19,847 bases of DNA from Pseudomonadota bacterium. Its GTDB lineage: Bacteria; Pseudomonadota; Alphaproteobacteria; Rhizobiales; Rhizobiaceae. Below are positions 1-6,631 of the stretch, one piece after another. The position numbers and the translations under genes are program-made. The notes under the pieces were generated by a model that saw only the letters and a program-made list of their open reading frames with translations, did not search any database and was not told where the DNA came from. The stretch is from positions 1 through 19,847 of the forward strand of contig JAEYTV010000444.1 in assembly GCA_023433855.1 (NCBI GenBank), written 5' to 3'. Numbering within the stretch: position 1 is the first letter of the stretch; each line of letters begins with the position of its first letter.

Positions 1-36
1 GTGATAAGGCGGCTCTGGAGCTGGCGGTGGCTTAAG

Positions 37-74
37 AGAGGGCCACGGATGGTTGAACAACCGGCCCGCCCTCT
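37..74 (-). terminator. Stem-loop just after the LysR gene (terminator-like)
   Basis: Immediately beyond the LysR stop codon (77-79) lies a long imperfect inverted repeat. The outer arms AGAGGGC (37-43) and GCCCTCT (68-74) are perfectly complementary. The inner arms GGTTG (51-55) and CAACC (58-62) close a 2-nt loop, with a small asymmetric bulge between the two stems. The position suggests a 3' end for the LysR transcript. There is no T-run after the stem on the minus strand, so a pure Rho-independent mechanism is doubtful and it could instead protect the 3' end. Nothing recognisable lies in bases 1-36. Confidence 0.45.
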
Positions 75-76
75 GA

Positions 77-1030
77 TTACCACGCCACCACCTCTTGCCT
101 GTATCGCCCGACCTCTTCCAGCAACCAGGCCCGGAACACAGCCACCGGGCGGAAATCGGCCTTGCTCCTCGGGGCCACCGCATAATAGGCGCTGGGGCTT
201 CTCACCTGATGCGGATAAGCCTCCACCAACTGGCCGGCGGCCAACTCGGAATCAATGAGGAACAGCGGCATCAGCGCTACTCCCAGACCGGCGATGCACG
301 CCTGCGCAACACTGCCGAATTGTTCGAACCGCATGCCTTGCGCAGATATGCCGGTAACGCCGAGACTTTCGAACCAGTGCGACCATGCGCCGGGTCGGGA
401 AGCCATGTGCAGAAGCGGCAGGCGCAGCAGGTCCTCAGCGCCTGTGATCGAGTGATGCTTGAGGAAGCCGGGCGAGCAGACCGGCGCCACCATCTCCTCC
501 ATCAGGAAGGTGCATTCGGCACCCGGCCAATCCGGCCCCTTTTCACCCACCGGCCCGATATGAATGGCCATATCGATACCGTCGCGGTCGAACTCGAAGA
601 CGCCGATGCGGGTGGCGAAGTTGATGGTAATCTCGGGGTGCCGTGCGACGAAACCGGGAATGCGGGGCATCAGCCAGCGGGTGCCGAAAGTCGGCAGGAT
701 GGCCAGGTTCAGTTGGTCACTATGCCGTTTGGTCATGACTTGAAGGGAGGCGGACCGTATCTGTTGCAGCGCGCTTGCAACCGCCTTCGCATAGTCTACG
801 CCGCCGGGGGTCAGCATCACGCCCCTCGGGGTCCGGTCGAAAAGCAGAATGCCAAGTTGCTCTTCAAGCCCGGAGACTTGCCTGCTGATCGCACCCTGGG
901 TCAGCGACAGCTCTTCTGCCGCAGCAGAGAAGCTGCCGAGCCTTGCGACGGAATCGAACGCGGCCAGCGCCGATGTGGAGGGAAGGAGCTTGCGGCTGAG
1001 GTTCACCATAGGGTTATTACTATACGTCAT
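77..1030 (-). CDS. LysR-family transcriptional regulator (GcvA-like, likely regulator of gcdH)
   Basis: This is a DNA-binding regulator of 317 residues, the usual size for LysR proteins. The N-terminal winged helix-turn-helix spans about residues 15-75 and carries the family pattern AFDSVARLGSFSAAAEELSL, then TQGAISRQVSGLEEQLG and LLFDRTPRG. The effector-binding domain fills about residues 95-305. It is divergent from gcdH with 78 bp between start codons, the usual arrangement for a LysR regulator and its target. In pseudomonads a LysR protein called GcdR controls gcdH in response to glutarate, so the same role is inferred here. The start is uncertain: ATG at 1030 and ATG at 1009 are both in frame and neither has a good Shine-Dalgarno. 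The second gives a protein starting MVNLSRKL. The family is certain; the ligand is inferred from context only. Confidence 0.9.
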   Translation of the reverse strand: MTYSNNPMVNLSRKLLPSTSALAAFDSVARLGSFSAAAEELSLTQGAISRQVSGLEEQLGILLFDRTPRGVMLTPGGVDYAKAVASALQQIRSASLQVMTKRHSDQLNLAILPTFGTRWLMPRIPGFVARHPEITINFATRIGVFEFDRDGIDMAIHIGPVGEKGPDWPGAECTFLMEEMVAPVCSPGFLKHHSITGAEDLLRLPLLHMASRPGAWSHWFESLGVTGISAQGMRFEQFGSVAQACIAGLGVALMPLFLIDSELAAGQLVEAYPHQVRSPSAYYAVAPRSKADFRPVAVFRAWLLEEVGRYRQEVVAW

Positions 1031-1051
1031 GGCAGCTTGAGTAAACGATAC

Positions 1052-1079
1052 TTGAAACCATCGCGGAGCCTACGATAAT
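1052..1079 (+). promoter_or_regulatory. Candidate sigma-70 promoter of gcdH
   Basis: TTGAAA (1052-1057) and GATAAT (1074-1079) are separated by 16 bp and match the -35 and -10 consensus at five of six positions each. They lie 29 bp upstream of the TTG start codon. An inverted repeat CGAT-N10-ATCG (1046-1063) overlaps the -35 box, and CTTGA is repeated at 1036 and 1051. Either could be where the divergent LysR protein binds. The boxes are read from the sequence; their use is inferred. Confidence 0.5.
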
Positions 1080-1108
1080 TCGCCCCACACGCAACCGGAG
1101 GCAGAACC

Positions 1109-2284
1109 TTGGCATTTTCCTGGAACGATCCCTTTCTTCTCGATGACCAGCTGACCGAAGACGAGCGGATGATCCGTGACTCGGCTGCCGCCTTCGCCAA
1201 GGCGGAGCTCCTGCCGAGGGTCCAGGAAGCCTATCTGGGGGAAACGACCGAGCCCGAATTGTTCAAGCTGATGGGGCAGACGGGCCTGCTGGGCGTGACA
1301 CTTCCGGAAGAATACGGCGCGGCCAACGCCTCCTACGTCGCCTATGGCCTCGTCGCCCGCGAGATCGAGCGCATCGATTCGGGCTATCGTTCGATGATGA
1401 GCGTCCAATCCTCGCTGGTCATCTACCCGATCTATGCCTATGGCTCGGACGAGCAGAAGAAGAAGTACCTGCCCGGGCTCGTCTCCGGCGATTTGATCGG
1501 CTGCTTTGGGCTGACCGAGCCGGATGCCGGCTCTGATCCGGGTGGCATGAAGACCCGCGCCGAAAAGATCGAGGGCGGCTATCGTCTGCGCGGCTCCAAG
1601 ATGTGGATTTCCAACGCCCCCATCGCCGACGTCTTCGTCGTCTGGGCGAAGTCGGAGGCCCATAACAACGAAATCCGCGGGTTCGTGCTGGACAAGGGCA
1701 TGAAGGGCCTTTCGGCACCGAAGATCGGCGGCAAGCTTTCGCTACGAGCCTCGATCACCGGCGAAATCGTCCTCGATGGCGTGGAAGTCGGCGAAGATGC
1801 GCTTCTGCCGAACGTTTCAGGCCTCAAGGGTCCCTTCGGCTGCCTCAACCGCGCCCGCTACGGCATTTCCTGGGGCGTTATGGGCGCGGCGGAAGACTGC
1901 TGGTTCCGGGCCCGCCAGTATGGTCTCGACAGAAAGCAGTTTGGCAAGCCGCTCGCCGGCATGCAGCTCTACCAGAAGAAGCTCGCCGACATGCAGACCG
2001 AGATCGCGCTGGGCCTGCAGGGCTCGCTGCGTGTCGGCCAGTTGATGGACCAGCACAAGATGGCGCCGGAAATGATCTCCATCGTCAAGCGCAACAACTG
2101 CGGCAAGGCGCTCGACATCGCTCGCCAGGCCCGTGACATGCACGGCGGCAACGGCATTCAGATCGAGTTCCACGTCATGCGCCACGCGCAGAACCTGGAA
2201 ACCGTCAACACCTATGAAGGTACCCACGACGTGCACGCGCTGATCCTGGGCCGGGCCCAGACCGGCATCCAGGCTTTCTTCTGA
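1109..2284 (+). CDS. gcdH: Glutaryl-CoA dehydrogenase
   Basis: This FAD flavoenzyme oxidises and decarboxylates glutaryl-CoA to crotonyl-CoA in lysine, hydroxylysine and tryptophan degradation and in glutarate use. Its 391 residues match bacterial and mature mitochondrial enzymes. The N-terminal block [15 protein letters not shown] is typical of GcdH rather than other acyl-CoA dehydrogenases. The middle-domain signature [18 protein letters not shown] is at about 140-157. The catalytic base is Glu370 in [17 protein letters not shown]. Glu87 and Arg94 fall at the same numbers as the residues reported around the glutaryl carboxylate in the human enzyme. The start is TTG at 1109, supported by GGAGG at 1097-1101 with 7 nt spacing and by homology directly after it. 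It is transcribed away from the LysR gene and ends at a terminator. The CoA-transferase that often accompanies it is not in the window. Confidence 0.96.
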   Translation: MAFSWNDPFLLDDQLTEDERMIRDSAAAFAKAELLPRVQEAYLGETTEPELFKLMGQTGLLGVTLPEEYGAANASYVAYGLVAREIERIDSGYRSMMSVQSSLVIYPIYAYGSDEQKKKYLPGLVSGDLIGCFGLTEPDAGSDPGGMKTRAEKIEGGYRLRGSKMWISNAPIADVFVVWAKSEAHNNEIRGFVLDKGMKGLSAPKIGGKLSLRASITGEIVLDGVEVGEDALLPNVSGLKGPFGCLNRARYGISWGVMGAAEDCWFRARQYGLDRKQFGKPLAGMQLYQKKLADMQTEIALGLQGSLRVGQLMDQHKMAPEMISIVKRNNCGKALDIARQARDMHGGNGIQIEFHVMRHAQNLETVNTYEGTHDVHALILGRAQTGIQAFF

Positions 2285-2312
2285 TCCGCCTTTCAACCCG
2301 TTCAGGACGATC

Positions 2313-2346
2313 GGCCCGGCAAACCATAGGTCGCCGGGCCCTTTCC
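2313..2346 (+). terminator. Intrinsic terminator after gcdH
   Basis: A perfect 8-bp stem, GGCCCGGC (2313-2320) with GCCGGGCC (2333-2340), closes a 12-nt loop that can form three more pairs (ACC with GGT). It is followed by CTTTCCT. It sits 29 bp after the gcdH stop and 33 bp from the end of the convergent DUF308 gene. The T-tract is short and lies on the plus-strand side, so it most likely ends the gcdH transcript. Confidence 0.65.
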
Positions 2347-2378
2347 TCGGGTCTCTCGTCCGGGTCTCATGTTCGGGT

Positions 2379-2936
2379 TCAGGCATGTGTCCTGCGGTAA
2401 GCTGCTGCGGTAAGCCAGACGGCCGACAGCAGGAAATAGAACGCGCCGAAACCGGCGTAAGGCGTGATATCCAGGATCGTCGGCAAAGCTGAACCGATCG
2501 ATCGGCTGATCATGAAGCCGCCGGCAAGCGCGGATTGCGCGCCGCTGAGGATCATCACCCATTGGGCGCCGTAGGCACTCCAGCGTCTTGCTCCGGTCAC
2601 GAGTTGCAGCAGCCCGGAGAGTATGGCCCAAACTCCGAAAACCGTCAGGACCGGGTGCATGCCGTTGCGAATTGCGACGGCTACAACGAGCGCAGTGATC
2701 ACGCTGATCGCAGCATTGAGCGCCTGAGAGGGGTTGGTTGCCAAGCCGCCGTTGACGCGGGCGTCGACCAGATTGGCAAGGGCATCCCACAAGGGGTAGA
2801 TGACCAAGAGAAACATAACAAATACAGGCTGCGCGCTGAAGTGAATGGCGGCGGCAATCCAGCCGATCGAGAATGCGGCACGCACGAAGTAATACGATTG
2901 CAACCAGTTGGGTTGCCGAGAGGATTGAACGGGCAT
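2379..2936 (-). CDS. DUF308/HdeD-like integral membrane protein
   Basis: This is a 185-residue, very hydrophobic protein with about six predicted transmembrane helices at roughly 16-34, 37-52, 72-88, 95-112, 124-142 and 155-175. It resembles the DUF308 (HdeD-like) family of inner-membrane proteins, whose biochemical role is not established. The ATG at 2936 has a good Shine-Dalgarno, AAGGAG (plus-strand 2944-2949), 7 nt away. The gene is divergent from a TetR-type repressor and shares its intergenic region, where one operator-like repeat overlaps a candidate promoter of this gene. The likely role is a TetR-controlled membrane protein, perhaps stress- or ligand-induced. The family assignment rests on length, topology and partner gene, with no diagnostic catalytic motif, so it is less certain than for the enzymes. 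Confidence 0.75.
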   Translation of the reverse strand: MPVQSSRQPNWLQSYYFVRAAFSIGWIAAAIHFSAQPVFVMFLLVIYPLWDALANLVDARVNGGLATNPSQALNAAISVITALVVAVAIRNGMHPVLTVFGVWAILSGLLQLVTGARRWSAYGAQWVMILSGAQSALAGGFMISRSIGSALPTILDITPYAGFGAFYFLLSAVWLTAAAYRRTHA

Positions 2937-2956
2937 GAAAAAGCTCCTTGACGTTA

Positions 2957-2972
2957 CCTATCTACTAGTAGG
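2957..2972. promoter_or_regulatory. Operator-like inverted repeat O1 over the DUF308 gene promoter
   Basis: CCTATC-TACT-AGTAGG is the first of two copies of a CCTAYC-N4-RGTAGG inverted repeat in this intergenic region. Its centre is also a perfect 10-bp palindrome, CTACTAGTAG (2962-2971). On the minus strand a candidate promoter TTGCAC (2993-2988), 17 bp, TACTAG (2970-2965) has its -10 box inside the repeat. A protein bound here would block transcription of the DUF308 gene. Binding by the neighbouring TetR protein is inferred. Confidence 0.6.
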
Positions 2973-3051
2973 TGGACGAGCCCGGTCGTGCAAATCACTC
3001 TTGCAACACCTGGATGTGAGAAGCGGTGACTGGTGGAGCCTTGACATGCAA

Positions 3052-3067
3052 CCTACCAGAAGGTAGG
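3052..3067. promoter_or_regulatory. Operator-like inverted repeat O2 at the tetR start
   Basis: CCTACC-AGAA-GGTAGG is a perfect inverted repeat with 6-bp arms and the same architecture as O1, 95 bp away. It lies between TTGACA (3041-3046), a perfect -35 match, and the ATG at 3075, and includes the GGTAGG that probably serves as Shine-Dalgarno. Binding would repress the TetR gene itself. The -10 box that would pair with TTGACA is poor (TAGGCC at 17 bp), so the exact promoter is unresolved. Confidence 0.65.
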
Positions 3068-3074
3068 CCGAACC

Positions 3075-3704
3075 ATGGAATCAATGACTTCGACCGCTGG
3101 GAAAATTCTCGACATCGCCCAGCCTCTCATTGTGAGGGGGGGCTACAACGGCTTCAGTTATGCCGACATCTCAGCCGCGATCGGCATCAGGAAGGCGAGC
3201 ATTCACCATCACTTCCCGACGAAGGCCGAATTGGTTTCCGTCTTGGTGGATCGCTATAAGCAGCAGACGGCCGAGGCTCTCAAGGCGCTTGAAGAACATG
3301 TTCCGGGTCCCGCCGACCAGTTGCAGGCTTATCTGGATTATTGGCAGACATGCATCCTGGACGGTTCGCTTCCCTTTTGTGTCTGCGCCATGCTCGCGAG
3401 CGAGATCGAGATGCTGCCCGATCCGGTCGCATCACGGGTTCGCTCCCACTTCCAGGGACTTGCCGCTTGGCTCACATCGGTCCTGCGGGCGGGGGACGAT
3501 CAGGAGGTGTTCCGGCTTGACCGGCCAGCGGAAGAGGAGGCGCACATGCTGATGGCCTCCGTTCATGGGGCAATGTTGTCTGCAAGGGCCCTGGCGGACC
3601 CGCGGCTGTTTTCCATGATCATGGCCCCTCACCTTTCGAGGCTGCGGTCACAGGATTCCTTATGCGGCCAAAGCGACGCAATGTCATTGGCGCAGTCACG
3701 GTGA
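3075..3704 (+). CDS. TetR/AcrR-family transcriptional repressor
   Basis: This is a 209-residue one-component repressor. The N-terminal helix-turn-helix spans about residues 8-57 and shows the family pattern GGYNGFSYADISAAIGIRKA followed by SIHHHFPTKAELVSVLV. The rest is a helical ligand and dimerisation domain. It contains PFCVCAMLASE (about 100-110), a cysteine-bearing motif seen in a subgroup of TetR proteins. The start is ATG at 3075 with GGTAGG 7 nt upstream; a second in-frame ATG lies at 3084. It is divergent from the DUF308 membrane protein, and the twin inverted repeats between them suggest it represses both genes. The ligand is unknown. The two cysteines might allow redox or electrophile sensing, but that is speculation. 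Confidence 0.92.
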   Translation: MESMTSTAGKILDIAQPLIVRGGYNGFSYADISAAIGIRKASIHHHFPTKAELVSVLVDRYKQQTAEALKALEEHVPGPADQLQAYLDYWQTCILDGSLPFCVCAMLASEIEMLPDPVASRVRSHFQGLAAWLTSVLRAGDDQEVFRLDRPAEEEAHMLMASVHGAMLSARALADPRLFSMIMAPHLSRLRSQDSLCGQSDAMSLAQSR

Positions 3705-3882
3705 TTGTTGCCGAGCTTCCGGCGATCCCATTCGCTTTATTCCCTCACGCGCCGTTGATTGTCAGCGTCAGATAACTTACCTCAGGCACCGGAGTTCTCC
3801 GCGCACCTGCCGGTAGCAGCAAGAGCACCTTTGGGGTGTCCTTGGCCCGTCGCCGCGCTTTTCCAAACTGAAAGTGGATCCC

Positions 3883-5319
3883 ATGCAGACCTATCCAGAC
3901 GTCAAGCTCTTCATCAACGGCGAGTGGCGCGATGCCATCGGCGGCGAGACCATTCCGGTCATCGATCCGGCCACCGAAGAGGTGATCGGCAAGATCGCCC
4001 ATGCACGCAGTGCCGATCTCGATCTGGCGCTCGAAGCCGCAGACAAGGGTTTCAAGGTATGGCGCGACACGTCCGCTTTCGAACGTTCCAAGCTGATGCG
4101 CAAGGCGGCTGATCTCATGCGTTCGCGCGTCGATGCGATCGCCTACATGATGACCCGCGAACAGGGCAAGCCGCTTGCCCAGTCGAAGATGGAAGTGATG
4201 GGTGCCGCCGACACCATCGACTGGTTTGCCGAAGAAGCGCGCCGCACCTACGGCCAGATCATCCCCGCGCGGTTCGGCGGTGTCCAGCAGATGGCGATCA
4301 AGACACCGGTGGGTCCGGTGGCCGCCTTCACCCCATGGAATTTTCCGATCAATCAGGTCGTGCGCAAGCTCTCTGCAGCACTCGCCACCGGCTGCTCGAT
4401 CATTGTCAAGGCGCCTGAGGAGACACCGGCCTCGCCGTCCGAACTGATCCGCGCCTTCATCGATGCGGGTGTTCCCGCTGGCGTCATCAACCTTGTCTAC
4501 GGCACGCCTGCCGAGATCTCCGAATATCTGATCGCCCACCCCGTCATCCGCAAGATCTCGTTTACCGGTTCCACGCCGGTCGGCAAGCATCTCGCGTCCC
4601 TTGCCGGCAAGCACATGAAGCGCGCCACGATGGAACTTGGCGGCCATGCGCCAGTGATGATTTTCGACGATGCAGACATCGAAAAGGCAATCGAAGTCAC
4701 TGCCATGTCGAAGTTCCGCAATGCCGGCCAGGTCTGCGTCGCGCCCACCCGCTTCCTGGTTCAGGAAGGTGTCGCCGACCGCTTCACCGAGGGCTTCATC
4801 AAGGCAGCGCAGGCGCTCAAGGTTGGGAATGGCCTCGACGACGGCGTCACAATGGGCCCGCTTGCCAACGATCGGCGCATCCCGGCAATGGAAGACATGA
4901 TCCATGACGCCGTCTCCAACGGCGCCGATCTGAAGACTGGCGGCAAGCGTATCGGCAACAAGGGGTATTTCTTCGAGCCTACGGTCCTCGCGGACGTGCC
5001 GACCTCCGCTAAGGTGATGAACGAGGAGCCTTTCGGTCCGCTCGCCATCATTAATCGCTTCTCGCACTACGAGGAGGCGATCGCAGAAGCCAACCGTTTG
5101 CCCTTCGGCCTCGCTTCCTACGCCTTTACAGGTTCGGTCAAGACTGCTCACGCACTTGGCCGCGAGGTTGAAGCCGGCATGCTGACGATCAATCACAACG
5201 GCCTCGCGCTTCCAGAGGTACCCTTCGGCGGCATCAAGGATTCCGGTTACGGCACTGAAGGCGGTTCGGAAGCCGTCGAGGCCTACCTGGAAACCCGGTT
5301 CGTTTCGCAGATGAACTAA
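3883..5319 (+). CDS. gabD: NAD(P)-dependent succinate-semialdehyde dehydrogenase family aldehyde dehydrogenase
   Basis: This cytosolic aldehyde dehydrogenase of 478 residues most likely oxidises succinate semialdehyde to succinate in 4-aminobutyrate degradation. ALDH hallmarks are all present: TPWNFP with the oxyanion asparagine Asn153, the cofactor-binding [10 protein letters not shown] segment, the general base Glu251 in MELGGHAP, and nucleophile Cys285 in [19 protein letters not shown] and the C-terminal [11 protein letters not shown] complete the family pattern. ATG at 3883 is preferred because the motif-like N-terminus [14 protein letters not shown] follows it at once; GTG at 3874 is in frame but less likely. 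No gabT or regulator is adjacent. Rhizobia carry several paralogues of this family, and related enzymes act on 2-oxoglutarate semialdehyde, so the family is secure but the substrate is not. The 178 bp upstream hold no clear promoter. Confidence 0.88.
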   Translation: MQTYPDVKLFINGEWRDAIGGETIPVIDPATEEVIGKIAHARSADLDLALEAADKGFKVWRDTSAFERSKLMRKAADLMRSRVDAIAYMMTREQGKPLAQSKMEVMGAADTIDWFAEEARRTYGQIIPARFGGVQQMAIKTPVGPVAAFTPWNFPINQVVRKLSAALATGCSIIVKAPEETPASPSELIRAFIDAGVPAGVINLVYGTPAEISEYLIAHPVIRKISFTGSTPVGKHLASLAGKHMKRATMELGGHAPVMIFDDADIEKAIEVTAMSKFRNAGQVCVAPTRFLVQEGVADRFTEGFIKAAQALKVGNGLDDGVTMGPLANDRRIPAMEDMIHDAVSNGADLKTGGKRIGNKGYFFEPTVLADVPTSAKVMNEEPFGPLAIINRFSHYEEAIAEANRLPFGLASYAFTGSVKTAHALGREVEAGMLTINHNGLALPEVPFGGIKDSGYGTEGGSEAVEAYLETRFVSQMN

Positions 5320-5345
5320 ACCGTTCATCGAGACCGATTTTCGGG

Positions 5346-5381
5346 ACCGGCCGGAGCCATGCTTCGGCCGGTTTTTCTTTT
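5346..5381 (+). terminator. Strong intrinsic terminator after the aldehyde dehydrogenase gene
   Basis: ACCGGCCGGAGC (5346-5357) pairs with GCTTCGGCCGGT (5361-5372) around a CAT loop. This gives a 12-bp stem with one G-T wobble. It is followed directly by TTTTTCTTTT (5372-5381). It lies 27 bp after the aldehyde dehydrogenase stop and is a textbook Rho-independent terminator. It also argues against starting the next gene at the ATG at 5359, which lies inside the stem-loop. Confidence 0.92.
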
Positions 5382-5442
5382 GTCTTGCCCGAACTGCCGG
5401 AGTCGACTACCAAAAACAAAGAGTGAACATCCGGACAAAGTC

Positions 5443-6561
5443 ATGAGCTATACCGATGCCGCCCCTCTCCTGAAGGAAATCTTCAATCATGACCGCCTGA
5501 GCCATTTCGCCCGGGAGACTGCGGCCATTCATCCTGTCTTCGATGGAGAACGGTTTCTCACTCTTGCCTCCAACGGGCTCGACGATCTCAGCATCATGCA
5601 ACGGCTGAGGCAGATCGCCATTACGTTCCACGCCGTGCTGCCCGGCGGCTTCGAGAAGAACATCGAGATCCTCCAGACGTTGGCTCCGCGCATAAACCAT
5701 GGCTTCGCCTCGATCGCGCTGCCGGAGTATGTGGCGCTCTATGGCCAGGATCACTTCGATCTCTCGATGGAAGCATTGGCTTATTTCACACGCTTCGGCT
5801 CGTCCGAATTTGCTGTCCGGCATTTTCTCGCGACGGACCTCGCCCGCACGCTGGACGTGATGCAGCGCTGGTCGCGAGACGAGAACGAACATGTACGGCG
5901 GCTTTCGAGCGAAGGCTGCCGGCCCCGCTTGCCCTGGTCATTCCAGCTTAGGCAACTGATCGCCGACCCCTCACCGGTCGGGCCGATTTTGGAGAACCTG
6001 AAAAGCGACCCCAGCCTCTACGTCCGCAAGTCTGTCGCCAATCACCTTAACGACATAACCAAGGACCACCCCGAATGGGTGCTTGGGACACTCGACCGCT
6101 GGGACCGGAGTGATCCCCATACGGCATGGATCACGAGGCAGGCGCTGCGCACGCTCGTGAAGAAGGGAGACCCCCGCGCATTGCACCTCCTCGGCGCTGG
6201 CCAGAAGCCGGAGGTACGGGTGACGGAATTTTCGGTGGCTCCGTCATCGCTTGGGCTCGGCGGCGCGGTGAGGATTGAGGCGAGGCTGATCTCGACATGC
6301 GCCGTCCCGCAGAAGCTTATCATCGACTACGCCGTTCATTACGTGAAGAAAGCCGGAGGCACGTCGAGAAAGGTCTTCAAGTGGAAGGAAATCACCCTTG
6401 AGCCCAACATGCCCCTTGACCTTGCCATCAACCGTGCGATCCGCAATTTCACCACCCGGATCCATTATCCGGGACGACATGAGGTGGAACTGATCGTTAA
6501 CGGCGAGGTGCTGGCGACAGGCGCTTTTGAACTCCTCGCCCAGGTGGTCGAGCCGACATGA
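5443..6561 (+). CDS. alkC: AlkC-type DNA alkylation repair glycosylase (HEAT-like repeats plus Ig-like domain)
   Basis: This 372-residue protein is in the family of DNA glycosylases that excise N-alkylated bases, such as 3-methylcytosine and 3-methyladenine, without flipping the base. Residues 1 to about 250 form helical HEAT-like repeats, with conserved-looking blocks such as EYVALYGQDHFDLSMEAL, SSEFAVRHFLATD, HVRRLSSEGCRPRLPW and DPSLYVRKSVANHLNDITKD. The last block is the family's typical Arg-Lys-Ser-Val-Asn segment. From about residue 258 to the end the sequence turns into beta strands (VRVTEFSVAP, VRIEARLIS, RKVFKWKEITLEP, GRHEVELIVNGE). This matches the Ig-like C-terminal domain that distinguishes AlkC from the shorter AlkD. 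ATG at 5443 is chosen because upstream frame runs through the preceding terminator; the Shine-Dalgarno is weak. It stands alone, convergent with the helicase gene, and no ada or other repair genes are nearby. Confidence 0.88.
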   Translation: MSYTDAAPLLKEIFNHDRLSHFARETAAIHPVFDGERFLTLASNGLDDLSIMQRLRQIAITFHAVLPGGFEKNIEILQTLAPRINHGFASIALPEYVALYGQDHFDLSMEALAYFTRFGSSEFAVRHFLATDLARTLDVMQRWSRDENEHVRRLSSEGCRPRLPWSFQLRQLIADPSPVGPILENLKSDPSLYVRKSVANHLNDITKDHPEWVLGTLDRWDRSDPHTAWITRQALRTLVKKGDPRALHLLGAGQKPEVRVTEFSVAPSSLGLGGAVRIEARLISTCAVPQKLIIDYAVHYVKKAGGTSRKVFKWKEITLEPNMPLDLAINRAIRNFTTRIHYPGRHEVELIVNGEVLATGAFELLAQVVEPT

Positions 6562-6631
6562 ACGAAGGGCGTGTTCGTTAGCCCCAGAAGGAAAACGTCC
6601 CACCGGCCGGTAGCAGAACTGCAATCTCGGG

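Noticed and set aside
1..258. Plus-strand open frame at the left edge
   Set aside because: Pro/Arg-rich, overlaps the LysR 3' end in antisense and shows no motif; the window edge prevents judging an upstream gene.
95..1078. 327-codon plus-strand frame antisense to the LysR gene
   Set aside because: Low-complexity Arg/Gly/His-rich translation without motifs; the LysR helix-turn-helix on the other strand is unmistakable.
3745..5328. 527-codon open frame on the minus strand, antisense to the aldehyde dehydrogenase gene
   Set aside because: The plus-strand protein has all ALDH catalytic motifs; the antisense translation is rich in Arg, Asp and Gly with no family resemblance and is a usual by-product of high-GC codon use.
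5359..5442. N-terminal extension of the AlkC protein from the ATG at 5359
   Set aside because: This ATG lies inside the stem-loop of a strong terminator, and the added residues do not resemble the family.
6561..6579. AACGAA-7 nt-TTCGTT inverted repeat at the alkC stop codon as a terminator
   Set aside because: The 6-bp stem is A/T-rich, has no T-run and overlaps the stop codon; the convergent end of alkC and the helicase may terminate here but the sequence does not show it.
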